Assembly (NCBI GenBank): GCA_946482635.1 | Contig: CAMLSG010000016.1 | Coordinates: 1-40,913, forward strand | DNA length: 40,913 bases | DNA from: an uncultured Duganella sp. | GTDB lineage: Bacteria; Pseudomonadota; Gammaproteobacteria; Burkholderiales; Burkholderiaceae | Reading direction: 5' to 3' | Shown here: piece after piece, positions 25,104-34,330 of the stretch | How the letters are laid out: every line of letters starts with the position of its first letter | Position numbering within the stretch: the stretch's first letter is position 1 | Notes under the pieces: generated by a model | Told to the model about the DNA's origin: nothing | Seen by the model: only the letters and a program-made list of their open reading frames with translations | Databases searched by the model: none | Position numbers and translations under genes: made by a program

Positions 25104-26926
25104 TACAGGACCTCCATCACGAGCACCGAGCGGGCAGGGAGCGTAAACTTGCCGGCCAGCGGAACGCTGCGGCCGGTGATTACATCGGTGCCGCTTCGCA
25201 CGCCAGCCAACATTTCACGGAAGCGGTCCGCATCCAGCGTAATGTCCTTTGCATTCTTGTTCAGCGCGACCATGACCTTCTGCTTGCCGTCATAACGGAA
25301 GTACACATAGGTATCCTGCTCCGGCCCGTACTGCATCATCTTCCCGTGCTGGACCGCGCTGGAAGTCTTGCGCCAGTTGGCCAGCTTCTTCACGAAAGCC
25401 TGCATGTCGCGCTGTTCGGTGCTCAGGCCCGCGCCGGTAAAAGCGTTCACCTTGTCGCCGGCCCAGCCGCCCGGCATATCGTGGCGGTACGATGGATCGT
25501 CGCGCCCTTTGACGGTACTCGGCATCAGGATTTCAGTACCGTAATAGAACTGCGGAATGCGCGGCACGGTCAGCGTAAACGCCAGCGCCATGCGCAGCAG
25601 GGCCGGGTCGCTATTTACCATGCTGAAGCTGCGCGCCAGGTCGTGATTGCCCTCGAACAGCACCAGGTTGGAAGGGTTGGGATAGAGATAGTCCTGCGCC
25701 AGCGTTTCATAGACGTCATACAGGCGGTAGGTGCCGTCGGTGTCGCCCAGTGCCTTGCGCAGCACGTCGTTGAGCGGGAAGTCCATCATGCTTGGCGCGT
25801 TCAGTGCCTGCCAGCGGGCCACGATCGGAATCCGCGTACTCCATTCCTCGCCCACCATGTTCAGCCTTGGGTATTCCGCCAGCACGCGCTTCGACCACTC
25901 GGTCAGGAAGGCTGTATCGGAATAGCCGTAGGTATCCACGCGCAGGCCAGACAGGCCCGCATATTCGATCCACCAGATATTGTTCTGGATAAGGTAGTTC
26001 GCGACGTAGGGATTGGTCTGGTTCATGTCCGGCATATGGGGGCCGAACCAGCCCTGGGTGAAGTTGCGCGCATCTTCCTTGCTGCCATAAGGATCGATGT
26101 TGGCGACACGGTGGTGGGCGGTCGGCGTGTACTTGCCGTCATAGCTGAGCCAGTCCTGCATCGGCATGTCCTTCATCCACCAGTGGCGGCTGCCGATGTG
26201 GCTCAGCACCACGTCCTGGATCACGCCGATGCCGCGCGAGCGCGCCTGCGCCACAAAGGCGCGGTAATCCTCGTTGCTGCCATAGCGCGCGTCGACTTTG
26301 TAATGGTCGGTTGCAGCGTAGCCGTGGTAGGAGTGGATATCCTGGTTGTTTTCCACAAGCGGAGTTGGCCAGACCTGGGTGAAGCCCATGTCCTTTATAT
26401 AGTCGAGGTGCGCCGCCATGCCGGCCAGGTCGCCGCCGTGGCGGCCGTTACCCTCGGCGCGGTAGGCCTTGTCCGGCATGCCGGCCACGTTGTCGTTGGC
26501 TGGATTGCCGTTGGCGAAGCGGTCCGGCATGACCTGATAGATCGCGTCGGAAGTATTGAAGCCCTGGCGCTGCGCGGATCCTGGTGAGCGTGCCAGCAAC
26601 TGGTAACTATAAGTAAGGCTTTGCTTGCCCGGTGCATTGAAGCGGATGTCGAAGCGTCCCGGAGCCACGTCCGGAGCAAGCACCAGGTCGATGAACAGGT
26701 AGTTGCGGTTGGCCACCCGGGTCACGCCCGCAATCCGCACGCCCGGGTAGTCGATGGCGGGTTCGAGGTCCGCCAGCCCGGGCGCATTCACCATCAACTG
26801 CAGCTTGGGGCTCTGCATGCCGGCCCACCAGAAAGGCGGCTCCATATGCTGGACGGTTGGCGGGGCTGCATGAGCGGCTTGCAACAAAGCAATGCCAAGC
26901 AGGGCGGCGAAAGCGGTCTTCTTCAT
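25103..26926 (-). CDS. GH13 alpha-amylase/cyclomaltodextrinase (SusA-like)
   Basis: A 607-residue GH13 enzyme with a signal peptide (cleavage near AHA-A). It has an N-terminal immunoglobulin-like domain of the cyclomaltodextrinase-N kind (about 25-115), a catalytic barrel (about 125-520) and a C-terminal beta domain. Catalytic residues are D331 (GLRVDTYGY), E360 (MVGEEW) and D429 (FEGNHD). The layout matches neopullulanase SusA-type enzymes, which cut starch or cyclodextrins to maltooligosaccharides, probably in the periplasm. GGAG lies 5 nt before the ATG. It leads a two-gene operon with the fusion protein and is divergent from the TonB receptor gene across a region containing three TGTAG-N5-CTACA-type sites. 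Confidence 0.93.
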   Translation of the reverse strand: MKKTAFAALLGIALLQAAHAAPPTVQHMEPPFWWAGMQSPKLQLMVNAPGLADLEPAIDYPGVRIAGVTRVANRNYLFIDLVLAPDVAPGRFDIRFNAPGKQSLTYSYQLLARSPGSAQRQGFNTSDAIYQVMPDRFANGNPANDNVAGMPDKAYRAEGNGRHGGDLAGMAAHLDYIKDMGFTQVWPTPLVENNQDIHSYHGYAATDHYKVDARYGSNEDYRAFVAQARSRGIGVIQDVVLSHIGSRHWWMKDMPMQDWLSYDGKYTPTAHHRVANIDPYGSKEDARNFTQGWFGPHMPDMNQTNPYVANYLIQNNIWWIEYAGLSGLRVDTYGYSDTAFLTEWSKRVLAEYPRLNMVGEEWSTRIPIVARWQALNAPSMMDFPLNDVLRKALGDTDGTYRLYDVYETLAQDYLYPNPSNLVLFEGNHDLARSFSMVNSDPALLRMALAFTLTVPRIPQFYYGTEILMPSTVKGRDDPSYRHDMPGGWAGDKVNAFTGAGLSTEQRDMQAFVKKLANWRKTSSAVQHGKMMQYGPEQDTYVYFRYDGKQKVMVALNKNAKDITLDADRFREMLAGVRSGTDVITGRSVPLAGKFTLPARSVLVMEVL

Positions 26927-26976
26927 GAAATCTCCGTCTGGACGTCTTATGGGCCCGACAATACACCTAAATCGAC

Positions 26977-26991
26977 TGTAGTTCTACTACA
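26977..26991. promoter_or_regulatory. Perfect TGTAG-N5-CTACA palindrome (site 1)
   Basis: TGTAGT (26977-26982) and ACTACA (26986-26991) are perfectly symmetric around TCT. It lies 50 nt upstream of the amylase ATG and overlaps its predicted -35 region. It is the same half-site pair, with the same spacing, as the palindrome before the sugar transporter at 34256-34270. Confidence 0.65.
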
Positions 26992-27009
26992 CATGAAGAT
27001 GTCTAAATT

Positions 27010-27024
27010 TGTAGCCGAAATACA
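27010..27024. promoter_or_regulatory. Imperfect TGTAG-N5-CTACA copy (site 2)
   Basis: TGTAG (27010-27014), five bases, then ATACA (27020-27024): 9 of 10 half-site positions match. It is flanked on the left by TT, as in the perfect site at 34254. Its centre is 33 bp, about three helical turns, from site 1, consistent with cooperative binding of two dimers. Confidence 0.5.
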
Positions 27025-27098
27025 ACGTGCTCGCTGCCGATCCCAGAGAGAGGCTGGTAGGAAAGGCAGAAATACATGGCAATGATGATGGTCATTCA

Positions 27099-27126
27099 TT
27101 GACACCAAATCTAGTTTTAGTACAGA
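27099..27126 (+). promoter_or_regulatory. Candidate promoter of the TonB receptor gene
   Basis: A consensus -35 TTGACA (27099-27104) is followed after 16 nt by TACAGA (27121-27126), or after 18 nt by CAGAAT. The leader to the ATG at 27241 would be about 110 nt. An imperfect TGTAG-N5-like site (27175-27189) lies within that leader. Confidence 0.4.
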
Positions 27127-27174
27127 ATCCGCCTCAGAGCGTCCGTAAGAGCGTTCGCTTTCCAAGGATTCCCG

Positions 27175-27189
27175 TGTAGTCGAAATAAA
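27175..27189. promoter_or_regulatory. Weak TGTAG-N5-CTACA-like site (site 3)
   Basis: TGTAG (27175-27179), five bases, then ATAAA: one half-site is perfect and the other matches 3 of 5. It lies downstream of the candidate receptor promoter, a position suited to a repressor roadblock. It could be a chance match. Confidence 0.25.
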
Positions 27190-27240
27190 CCGGTCTGTGT
27201 AGGTTGCGGGAAAGAATGTTTAATGAGTGAGGGGACTTTG

Positions 27241-29970
27241 ATGACTATCTTCGCCAACAAGCGAGGCAATACCGCTTTCCGACTGAGTCCGGTTGCGGCT
27301 GGGTGTGCTGTATTCGTATCCGCTTTCGCGGGCTCTGCGTACGCGCAGACCACTACCACCGGCCAGGCAGCTGACGCGCCGATGCAAACTGTGACCGTGT
27401 CCGGCATCCGCCGCGGTATTGAAGACGCGATCTCCGTCAAGAAAAACGCCACTTCCATCGTCGAGGCCATCTCCGCGGAAGACATCGGCAAGCTGCCGGA
27501 TACCTCCATCGCCGAGTCCATCGCCCGCCTGCCAGGCCTGGCTGCGCAGCGCGTTGCCGGCCGTGCGCAAAACATTTCCGTCCGCGGCCTGTCGCCGGAC
27601 TTCGCGACCACCCTGCTGAACGGCCGCGAGCAAGTCTCCACCGGCGACAACCGCAGCGTGGAATTCGACCAGTACCCGTCTGAACTGATCAGCGGCGTGA
27701 CCATTTACAAAACCCCTGACGCCGGCATGATCGGCCAGGGCCTGTCCGGCACCCTGGACCTGCAGACCGTGCGTCCGCTGGCCTTCGGCGGCCGTACCGT
27801 GTCCATGAACGCCCGCATGGAAAAGAACTCGCTGGGCACCATCGCCGACACCGACTCGCGCGGCGGCCGCTTCAGCGCAAGCTACATCGACCAGTTTGCC
27901 AACCGCACCATTGGTGTGGCGATCGGCTTCGCCCACCTGGATTCGCCAGTGCTGGACCGCGAAACCGGCCTGTATGAGCCATGGAAGAACGAAGCCCGTG
28001 CAGGCGTGCCTGCCGGTACCAACGTCACCGACGGCATCAAGTCCCTGGCACGCAGCGGCTACAACAAGCGCGACGGCCTGATGGGCGTGCTGCAATACCG
28101 TCCAAACAAGAACTTCACCTCGATGGTCGACGTGTACGCCTCGCGCTTCAAGCATGAAGACACCGCCAACCAGTTCGAAGTGCACGTCGGCGGCTACAAC
28201 GGCGGCAACAAGCCTGACCTGCTGTTCACCGACGTCACCACCAACAACGGTTCCTTCGCCACCGGTACCGCAAACAACGTGTACCCGCTGGTGCGCGGGA
28301 TGTACACCAAGCGCAAGGACGATATCCGCGCCATCGGCTGGAACAACGAATGGAAGCTGGATGGCTGGTCGGTGGTGGCTGACCTGAGCCGCTCGACCGC
28401 CAAGCGCGATGAACTGAGCCTGGAAAACAACCTGCAGATCAGCAATGCGAACGGCGATCCATTCCTGGATTCCGTCGCCCTGTCGCTGGGCAGCGGCGCG
28501 TTCCCGACCATGAACCCGGGCCGCGATTACAGCAATCCGGCAAACCTGTACGTGCGTAACACCATCTACGGTTCCGGCTACGGCAAGACTCCGCACGTTG
28601 AAGACAAGCTGAATGGCTTCAAGCTGGCGGCCAACATCCAGTCGTCCGGCGCCCTGGAGACATGGTTCTCGAGCTTCGACATCGGCGTGCACTATTCCGA
28701 CCGCAGCAAGGAAAAGCACCAGCCGGAAGGCGACATCAAGCTGGCCGGCGCGGCTTCGACCATTTCGTCGGACCTGCTGTACAACTCGGTTGACCTGGGC
28801 TTCGCCGGCGTCGGCACCATCCCGGCGTGGAACGTGCCAGGCGTCGTGGCCAAGTACATGACCTTCGCTCCGACCGAAGACAAGAGCTACCTGATCGCCA
28901 AGGCATGGACCGTGAATGAGAAGATCACCACGACCTTCGCCAAGGCCAACATCGAACATGAACTGGGCGATGTCAGCCTGCGCGGCAACTTCGGCGTGCA
29001 AGTGCAGCGCACCGACCAGTCGTCCGATTCCAAGTATTGGGACGGTACCGCAGCTGCTGGCCAGGAAGTCAAGCCAGTCCACGATGGCAAGACCTACACC
29101 GACGTGCTGCCAAGCCTGAACCTGGCGTTCCAGATGCCGAACGACCACACCGTGCGCATGGCCCTGGCCAAGCAGATCGCTCGCCCACGTGTTGACCAGC
29201 TGCGTTCCGCGCTGGACTTCAACGTCGGCACCAACGACTTCAAACCAGGCGGCAGCGGTGGTAACGCCCAGCTGGACCCATGGCGCGCAAAGGCCTTCGA
29301 CCTGTCGTATGAAAAATACTTCGGCAAGAAAGCCTATGCAGCACTGGCGTTCTTCTACAAGAAGCTGGATACCTACATCTTCACCGAGACCCGTACCCAC
29401 GACTTCTCGCAGCAGATCCCTGGCACCAAGGCGATTACCCCGTTCGGTAACTACACCGCTCCTTACAACGGCAAGGGCGGCAACATGAAAGGCCTGGAGC
29501 TGACCGCTTCCCTGCCGCTGAACATGGTAACCCCGGTACTGGACGGCTTTGGCGTGAGCGGCAGCTACTCGTACAACGACAGCGCGATCACCATCAAGGA
29601 ACCGAGCGCCAACCTGGGCCAGACCATCATGCTGCCAGGCCTGTCGAAGCACACCAGCAACCTGACCGTGTACTACGAGAAGGCCGGCTTCGAAACCCGC
29701 CTGAGCCAGCGCAAGCGTTCGGACTTCGTGGGTGAGATCGGCAACTTCGCCGGTGAGCGCTCGCTGCGCTACGTTGTTGGCGAAAACATCCTGGACTTCC
29801 AGGTTGGCTACACCTTCAACGAAGGCATGTTCAAGGGCGTGGGCCTGGTCCTGCAGGTGAACAACCTGCGCGACGCAGCTTACGAGACCTACAACGGCAA
29901 CCGCAACCAGCAACTGGAATACCAGAAGTATGGCCGCACCTTCCTGCTGGGCGCGAACTACAAGTTCTAA
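27241..29970 (+). CDS. TonB-dependent outer-membrane receptor, probably for maltodextrins
   Basis: A 909-residue TonB-dependent receptor of the Xanthomonas/Caulobacter subfamily. A signal peptide ends AYA-Q (35/36). The plug domain carries SIVEAISAEDIGKLPD, SIAESIARLPGLAAQR, NISVRGL and GLSGTLDLQTVRP, followed by a beta-barrel to a C-terminal phenylalanine (GANYKF), as required for outer-membrane insertion. ATG 27241 is chosen because AGGGG lies at good spacing; ATG 27223 is an alternative. Sugar specificity is inferred from the amylase, GH31 and transporter neighbours; Caulobacter MalA is a comparable maltodextrin receptor. A strong bidirectional terminator follows directly. A long antisense frame across the gene is an artefact of codon bias. 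Confidence 0.93.
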   Translation: MTIFANKRGNTAFRLSPVAAGCAVFVSAFAGSAYAQTTTTGQAADAPMQTVTVSGIRRGIEDAISVKKNATSIVEAISAEDIGKLPDTSIAESIARLPGLAAQRVAGRAQNISVRGLSPDFATTLLNGREQVSTGDNRSVEFDQYPSELISGVTIYKTPDAGMIGQGLSGTLDLQTVRPLAFGGRTVSMNARMEKNSLGTIADTDSRGGRFSASYIDQFANRTIGVAIGFAHLDSPVLDRETGLYEPWKNEARAGVPAGTNVTDGIKSLARSGYNKRDGLMGVLQYRPNKNFTSMVDVYASRFKHEDTANQFEVHVGGYNGGNKPDLLFTDVTTNNGSFATGTANNVYPLVRGMYTKRKDDIRAIGWNNEWKLDGWSVVADLSRSTAKRDELSLENNLQISNANGDPFLDSVALSLGSGAFPTMNPGRDYSNPANLYVRNTIYGSGYGKTPHVEDKLNGFKLAANIQSSGALETWFSSFDIGVHYSDRSKEKHQPEGDIKLAGAASTISSDLLYNSVDLGFAGVGTIPAWNVPGVVAKYMTFAPTEDKSYLIAKAWTVNEKITTTFAKANIEHELGDVSLRGNFGVQVQRTDQSSDSKYWDGTAAAGQEVKPVHDGKTYTDVLPSLNLAFQMPNDHTVRMALAKQIARPRVDQLRSALDFNVGTNDFKPGGSGGNAQLDPWRAKAFDLSYEKYFGKKAYAALAFFYKKLDTYIFTETRTHDFSQQIPGTKAITPFGNYTAPYNGKGGNMKGLELTASLPLNMVTPVLDGFGVSGSYSYNDSAITIKEPSANLGQTIMLPGLSKHTSNLTVYYEKAGFETRLSQRKRSDFVGEIGNFAGERSLRYVVGENILDFQVGYTFNEGMFKGVGLVLQVNNLRDAAYETYNGNRNQQLEYQKYGRTFLLGANYKF

Positions 29971-29982
29971 GCATCCAGGGGT

Positions 29983-30013
29983 AAAAAAAACGGGGGCCGA
30001 GGCCCCCGTTTTT
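29983..30013. terminator. Bidirectional rho-independent terminator
   Basis: An 8-bp GC stem (29991-29998 with 30001-30008) has eight As on its left side (29983-29990) and five Ts on its right (30009-30013). It serves both the TonB receptor from the left and the M2 peptidase gene from the right, whose stop codons lie 20 and 8 bp outside the stem. Confidence 0.92.
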
Positions 30014-30016
30014 GTA

Positions 30017-31834
30017 TTACTTGGCCTTGGCGGCCAGTTGTTTGTTTTGTTCGTCCAGCCAGACTTTCAGCGGGGCGAAGTAGTCGAGCAGGGCCTGACC
30101 GTCGATGCGGTCCTCGCCTGTGGCTGCCTTCAGGGCTTCAGGCCATGGCTTGGATGTACCCATTTCCAGCATGGTCCACAGCTTCTTGCCTGCTTTTTCA
30201 CTGCCGTAGATCGAGCACTGGTGCAGCGGACCGGTGTAGCCGGCTTCCTTGCACAGGGCGCGATGGAACTGGAACTGCAGCAGGTGGGCCAGGAAGTAGC
30301 GGGCGTAAGGCACGTCGGCTGCAACGTGGTACTTGGCGCCGGCGTCGAAGCCGTCAGCCAGCATCGGCAGCGGGCGCTTTACGCCCATGTACTGCTCGCG
30401 CAGCTGCCACCAGCTCTTGTCGTAGTCCGCCGGCTTGGTCTTGCCGCTGTAGACGTCCCAGCGCCATTTGTCGACCGAGTAGCCGAACGGCAGGAAGGCA
30501 ACCTTGGCCAGTGCGCGCTTCAGCAGCACGCCGATGTCGGCGTTCGGGTCCGGGTTTTCGTTCATCAGGCCGACCTTCTTCAGGTAGCTCGGGGTGATGG
30601 ACAGTGCAATGGTGTCGCCGATCGCTTCGTGGAAGCCGTCGTTGGCGCCGGTGCGGAACAGGTTGGACTGGTTCTTGTAGGCCAGGTCGTAATAGATATG
30701 TCCCAGCTCATGGTGGATGACAGCGAATTCTTCTTCGGTCGGGCGGATGCACATCTTGATGCGCACGTCGTCCTTGCCGTCAAGCTGCCATGCGGAAGCG
30801 TGGCACACCACGTCGCGGTCGCGCGGTTTTTCCAGCAGCGAGCGTTGGTAGAAGGTCTCCGGCAGCTTGGGCATGCCGAGCGAGGTGTAGAAACGCTCGC
30901 CGTATTGCACCATTTCCTTGGCGCTGGTCTTTTTCTCTTCCAGCACGTTGGTCAGGTCGAACTTGGACGCGCCGGTGGCAGGCATCAGCAGCGGGTAGAT
31001 GTTTTCCCAGCTCTGGCTCCACATATTGCCGAACAGGTGGGCCGGGATCGGGCCGGTCAGCGGCACCTGGTCAGGGCCGTAGGTTTCGCGCAGCTTGTAG
31101 CGGGCGTAGGTGTGCAGCGAATCGTACAGCGGCTTCACCTGTTGCCAGATGCGTTCCATCTCGGCCGAGAATTCTTCCGGCTTCATGTCGTAGCCCGAGC
31201 GCCACAGGGCACCGGTGTCGGCATAGCCCATTTCACGCGCGCCCTTGTTGGACAGCTCCACGTACTCGGTGTACAGCTTCTTGTAGGAAGGCGATTGCAT
31301 GTGCCAGCCGTTCCACGCATCCAGCAGGACTTTAGGATCGCGGCTGGTGGCCAGGGTTTTTTCCAGTTCGCCCAGGGCCTTGCAATTGTCCGGCGTTGGG
31401 CAGTACTTGGCCTTGCCGTAGGCGCCATTCAGCTTGGCGTTGGCGTCGGCGTATGCCTGGCGCTCTTTCGGATCCGGCAGCATCAGCGTCAGTTGCAGCA
31501 GCTTGATCTTGCGCGCTTCGTCGTCGGACAGCTTCACGCCGTTAAAGCGGCGCGCTTCCAGGGCGGCCTGGCCGGACGCATCCAGTTGCTGTTCGCCGAA
31601 GTAGGCGGTCAGCGCTTCGGTATCGTCGGTAATGAAGTTCTGCGCTACCCAGGCAGCCTTGTTGGCGTCGTTGCCCAGTTTGTCGAATTTCTCTTCGGTC
31701 TGCGCGATGAATTTCTTCGCTTCGGCCGGAGTGCCTTTGGCTTTCTTCGCCGCTGGTGCGGCGTGGGCGAAGCCCGCTGCCAGGGCCAGGCCGAGCGCCA
31801 GGACCATCGGTTTTTTCATAGTCGTTTTATTCAA
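30017..31834 (-). CDS. M2 family dipeptidyl carboxypeptidase (ACE-like)
   Basis: A 605-residue zinc peptidase of family M2, the angiotensin-converting-enzyme family. The zinc motif is [13 protein letters not shown] (H375, E376, H379) with the third ligand E403 in [11 protein letters not shown] signal peptide ([14 protein letters not shown]) predicts a periplasmic or secreted enzyme that removes C-terminal dipeptides. The start is TTG 31832-31834, six bases after GAGGAG; the in-frame ATG at 31817-31819 is too far from it. The gene is divergent from GH31 with only 44 bp between the starts. Its role in a glucan locus is unclear: it may recycle peptides or simply be a neighbour. Confidence 0.93.
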   Translation of the reverse strand: MNKTTMKKPMVLALGLALAAGFAHAAPAAKKAKGTPAEAKKFIAQTEEKFDKLGNDANKAAWVAQNFITDDTEALTAYFGEQQLDASGQAALEARRFNGVKLSDDEARKIKLLQLTLMLPDPKERQAYADANAKLNGAYGKAKYCPTPDNCKALGELEKTLATSRDPKVLLDAWNGWHMQSPSYKKLYTEYVELSNKGAREMGYADTGALWRSGYDMKPEEFSAEMERIWQQVKPLYDSLHTYARYKLRETYGPDQVPLTGPIPAHLFGNMWSQSWENIYPLLMPATGASKFDLTNVLEEKKTSAKEMVQYGERFYTSLGMPKLPETFYQRSLLEKPRDRDVVCHASAWQLDGKDDVRIKMCIRPTEEEFAVIHHELGHIYYDLAYKNQSNLFRTGANDGFHEAIGDTIALSITPSYLKKVGLMNENPDPNADIGVLLKRALAKVAFLPFGYSVDKWRWDVYSGKTKPADYDKSWWQLREQYMGVKRPLPMLADGFDAGAKYHVAADVPYARYFLAHLLQFQFHRALCKEAGYTGPLHQCSIYGSEKAGKKLWTMLEMGTSKPWPEALKAATGEDRIDGQALLDYFAPLKVWLDEQNKQLAAKAK

Positions 31835-31878
31835 TTCATTCTCCTCTCAGATAAAACTGCCCGCTAATATATCACCCC

Positions 31879-34260
31879 ATGAAACTAATTAAATTTGCAA
31901 TATTGGCCCTTATTAGCCAAGCTGCCATGGCGCAGAACGCGGATCGCCATTTCTTATCTGCCGCGAAAAACGGTAATGCACTGGAAATCGGCACAAACGA
32001 CGGTACTTACATCATCAAGCCGTATTCTGCGGCGGTAGTGGAAACCACCTTCATTCCGAAAGGTGAGGTCGCGGATGCGGTGTCCCATGCAGTGGTACTG
32101 CCGGCGGCCATGGTTGCAAGCACGGTGCGCGACGAGGGCGGGGTGCTGGAATTTGCCACGCCGGGCATCACCGTGCGGGTGGAAAAGCAGCCGTTCCGCA
32201 TCAGTTACTTGTATAAAGGCCAGCCGCTGGTCGCGGAAAAGCGCGGCTATCGCCATGAGGGCGGCATGGAGTCGATTGAGTTTGCCCTGGATGGCGACGA
32301 GGCCTTGTACGGCGCCGGCGCCCGGGCGACGGGCATGAACCGCCGCGGCAACCGCTTCCAGCTGTATAACCGCGCCCATTACGGTTACGAATCGCGCTCG
32401 CAGCTCCTGAATTTCACCATCCCGATGGCGCTGTCTTCGAAGAAATACGCTATTCACTTCGATAATCCGCAGATCGGCTATCTAGATTTCGACAGCAAGA
32501 AAGATGGCACGCTCTCGTACGAAACCATTGGCGGACGCAAGACCTACCAGGTGATCGCCGGCGAACAATGGGAAGACGTGGTCGCCAACTACACCAGCCT
32601 GACCGGCCGCCAGCCGCTGCCTCCGCGCTGGGCCTTCGGCAATTTTGCAAGCCGTTTCGGCTACCACACGGAAGCGGAAACCCGCGCCGTGGTCGACAAG
32701 TTCATCGCAGAGAAAATTCCGGTCGACGCCGTGGTGCTGGACCTGTACTGGTTCGGCAAGACCGTCAAGGGCACCATGGGCAACCTGGCCTGGGATAAGG
32801 AAAGCTTCCCCAACCCGAAAGGCATGATGGCCGACCTGGCGGCGAAAGGGGTAAAGACCGTCGTCATCACCGAGCCATTCGTGCTGACCACTTCCAGCCG
32901 CTGGCAGGAGGCGGTCGAGCAGCGCGTGCTGGCGACGGACGCGCAAGGCGCGCCATATAAATACGACTTCTACTTTGGCAACACCGGGCTGGTCGACCTG
33001 TATCGCCCCGAGGGCCGCGACTGGTTCTGGAATATCTACAAGGAGCTGAAAGAAGGCGGCGTAGCCGGCTGGTGGGGCGACCTTGGTGAACCGGAGGTGC
33101 ATCCATCCGCTCTGCGCCACGGCAGCAACGGCCAACTGGGCGCGGACCAGGTCCACAACATCTACGGCCACGACTGGGCGCGCCTGATCGCGGAAGGCTA
33201 CAAGAAAGACTTCCCGAACGAGCGCCCCTTCATCCTGATGCGCGCCGGTTACTCGGGCTCGCAGCGTTTCGGCATGATCCCATGGTCGGGCGACGTGCAG
33301 CGAAGCTGGGGCGGCCTGCAGTCGCAGATGGAAATCGCGCTGCAGATGGGCATGCAGGGCCTGGCCTATATGCACTCCGACCTGGGCGGCTTTGCCTCGC
33401 CGATGCTGGACGACGAGCTGTATGTGCGCTGGCTGCAGTATGGCGTGTTCCAGCCGGTGTTCCGTCCGCACGCACAGGAAGAAGTGCCGGCCGAACCGGT
33501 ATTCCGCACCGATCGCACCAAGTCGCTGGCGCGTGATGCGATCCGCCTGCGTTACGCCATGCTGCCATATAACTACAGCGCGGCATTCGACAACAGCCAG
33601 ACCGGCTTGCCGCTGATGCGCCCGATCATGTTCGAAGGTGGTGACAACGGCGTGGCTTCAACCTACCTGTGGGGCAGGGACTTCTTGGTGTCGCCGGTAA
33701 CCGAGCCGGGCGCGCAACGCAAGGAAGTCAACTTCCCGGCATCGGCCAAGGTCTGGTTCGACTTCTACAGCGATGCCGCGCACAATGGCGGCATCAACGA
33801 GGTGGTTCCTGTGGCCGCCGAGCATATCCCGGTCTTCGTCCGCGCCGGCGCATTTGTGCCGCTCGCGAAGGTGGTGCAGACCACGCGCGACTACAGTACG
33901 AAACAGGTCGAGTTGAATTACTACTACGACGCCACCTCGGGCTCCACCAGCGGCAAGCTGTACGACGACGACGGCGCTACTGCCGGCGCCTACGAACAGG
34001 GCAAGTACGAAATCGCCCATTTTGCAGGCGCTGCATCGGCGTCCAGCTTCGAAATCAGCATTGAGACCGAGGTTGGCAAAGCCTGGCAGCCGGTGAGCCG
34101 TGCCTATGCAATCAAGGTACACAATGTGGCCGGCCGCCCACGCAGCGTGAAGCTGGATGGCAAGGCGATGGAGTCCCGCTGGGATGCCCGCAGCCGCACC
34201 CTGCATGTGTCCTTGCCGGCACGTAGTGCAATGAAGGCAAAACTTATCGTGAATTTGTAG
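31879..34260 (+). CDS. GH31 alpha-glucosidase or alpha-1,4-transglucosylase
   Basis: A 793-residue family GH31 enzyme with a signal peptide ending near AMA-Q. The catalytic nucleophile is D401 (GWWGDLGEPEVHP) and the acid/base is D472 (IPWSGDVQ). An N-terminal beta-sandwich (about 30-240), the barrel (about 245-590) and C-terminal beta domains follow family order. The GDLGEPE context recalls the Cellvibrio Agd31B oligosaccharide 4-alpha-glucosyltransferase, so transglucosylation is as likely as hydrolysis. It probably acts in the periplasm on imported maltooligosaccharides. ATG 31879 lacks a Shine-Dalgarno sequence, and TAATAT lies 8 nt before it, so the message may be leaderless. The stop codon forms part of the TGTAG-N5-CTACA palindrome before the transporter. 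Confidence 0.93.
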   Translation: MKLIKFAILALISQAAMAQNADRHFLSAAKNGNALEIGTNDGTYIIKPYSAAVVETTFIPKGEVADAVSHAVVLPAAMVASTVRDEGGVLEFATPGITVRVEKQPFRISYLYKGQPLVAEKRGYRHEGGMESIEFALDGDEALYGAGARATGMNRRGNRFQLYNRAHYGYESRSQLLNFTIPMALSSKKYAIHFDNPQIGYLDFDSKKDGTLSYETIGGRKTYQVIAGEQWEDVVANYTSLTGRQPLPPRWAFGNFASRFGYHTEAETRAVVDKFIAEKIPVDAVVLDLYWFGKTVKGTMGNLAWDKESFPNPKGMMADLAAKGVKTVVITEPFVLTTSSRWQEAVEQRVLATDAQGAPYKYDFYFGNTGLVDLYRPEGRDWFWNIYKELKEGGVAGWWGDLGEPEVHPSALRHGSNGQLGADQVHNIYGHDWARLIAEGYKKDFPNERPFILMRAGYSGSQRFGMIPWSGDVQRSWGGLQSQMEIALQMGMQGLAYMHSDLGGFASPMLDDELYVRWLQYGVFQPVFRPHAQEEVPAEPVFRTDRTKSLARDAIRLRYAMLPYNYSAAFDNSQTGLPLMRPIMFEGGDNGVASTYLWGRDFLVSPVTEPGAQRKEVNFPASAKVWFDFYSDAAHNGGINEVVPVAAEHIPVFVRAGAFVPLAKVVQTTRDYSTKQVELNYYYDATSGSTSGKLYDDDGATAGAYEQGKYEIAHFAGAASASSFEISIETEVGKAWQPVSRAYAIKVHNVAGRPRSVKLDGKAMESRWDARSRTLHVSLPARSAMKAKLIVNL

Positions 34261-34270
34261 CCTGACTACA
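34256..34270. promoter_or_regulatory. Perfect TGTAG-N5-CTACA palindrome (site 4)
   Basis: TTTGTAG (34254-34260) and CTACAAA (34266-34272) form a perfect 7-bp inverted repeat with a 5-nt spacer, of which 34256-34270 is the common core. The left arm includes the GH31 stop codon. It lies 94 nt before the transporter ATG. Confidence 0.65.
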
Positions 34271-34330
34271 AAAATGCGATGAAACTGCGCGTTTACGGGC
34301 TGTTCATTGATTGACAGTCCAAAATCGCCA

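Larger units (their letters stand above)
26927..27240. promoter_or_regulatory. Divergent regulatory region, amylase operon / TonB receptor
   Basis: This 314-bp region has no convincing gene. It contains one perfect TGTAG-N5-CTACA palindrome, two imperfect copies and a candidate promoter for the receptor gene. The leftward amylase transcript could start from TATTGT (minus strand, near 26960), which would put the perfect palindrome over its -35 position. The composition is AT-richer than the flanking genes. Confidence 0.7.

Noticed and set aside
27220..29913. 897-codon open frame antisense to the TonB receptor gene
   Set aside because: It mirrors a strongly biased coding gene on the plus strand, has no ribosome binding site or recognisable domain, and ends inside the receptor's regulatory region.
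29930..31867. 645-codon open frame antisense to the M2 peptidase
   Set aside because: The opposite strand encodes a clear M2 peptidase with zinc motif and signal peptide; this frame is a GC-bias shadow and crosses the terminator.
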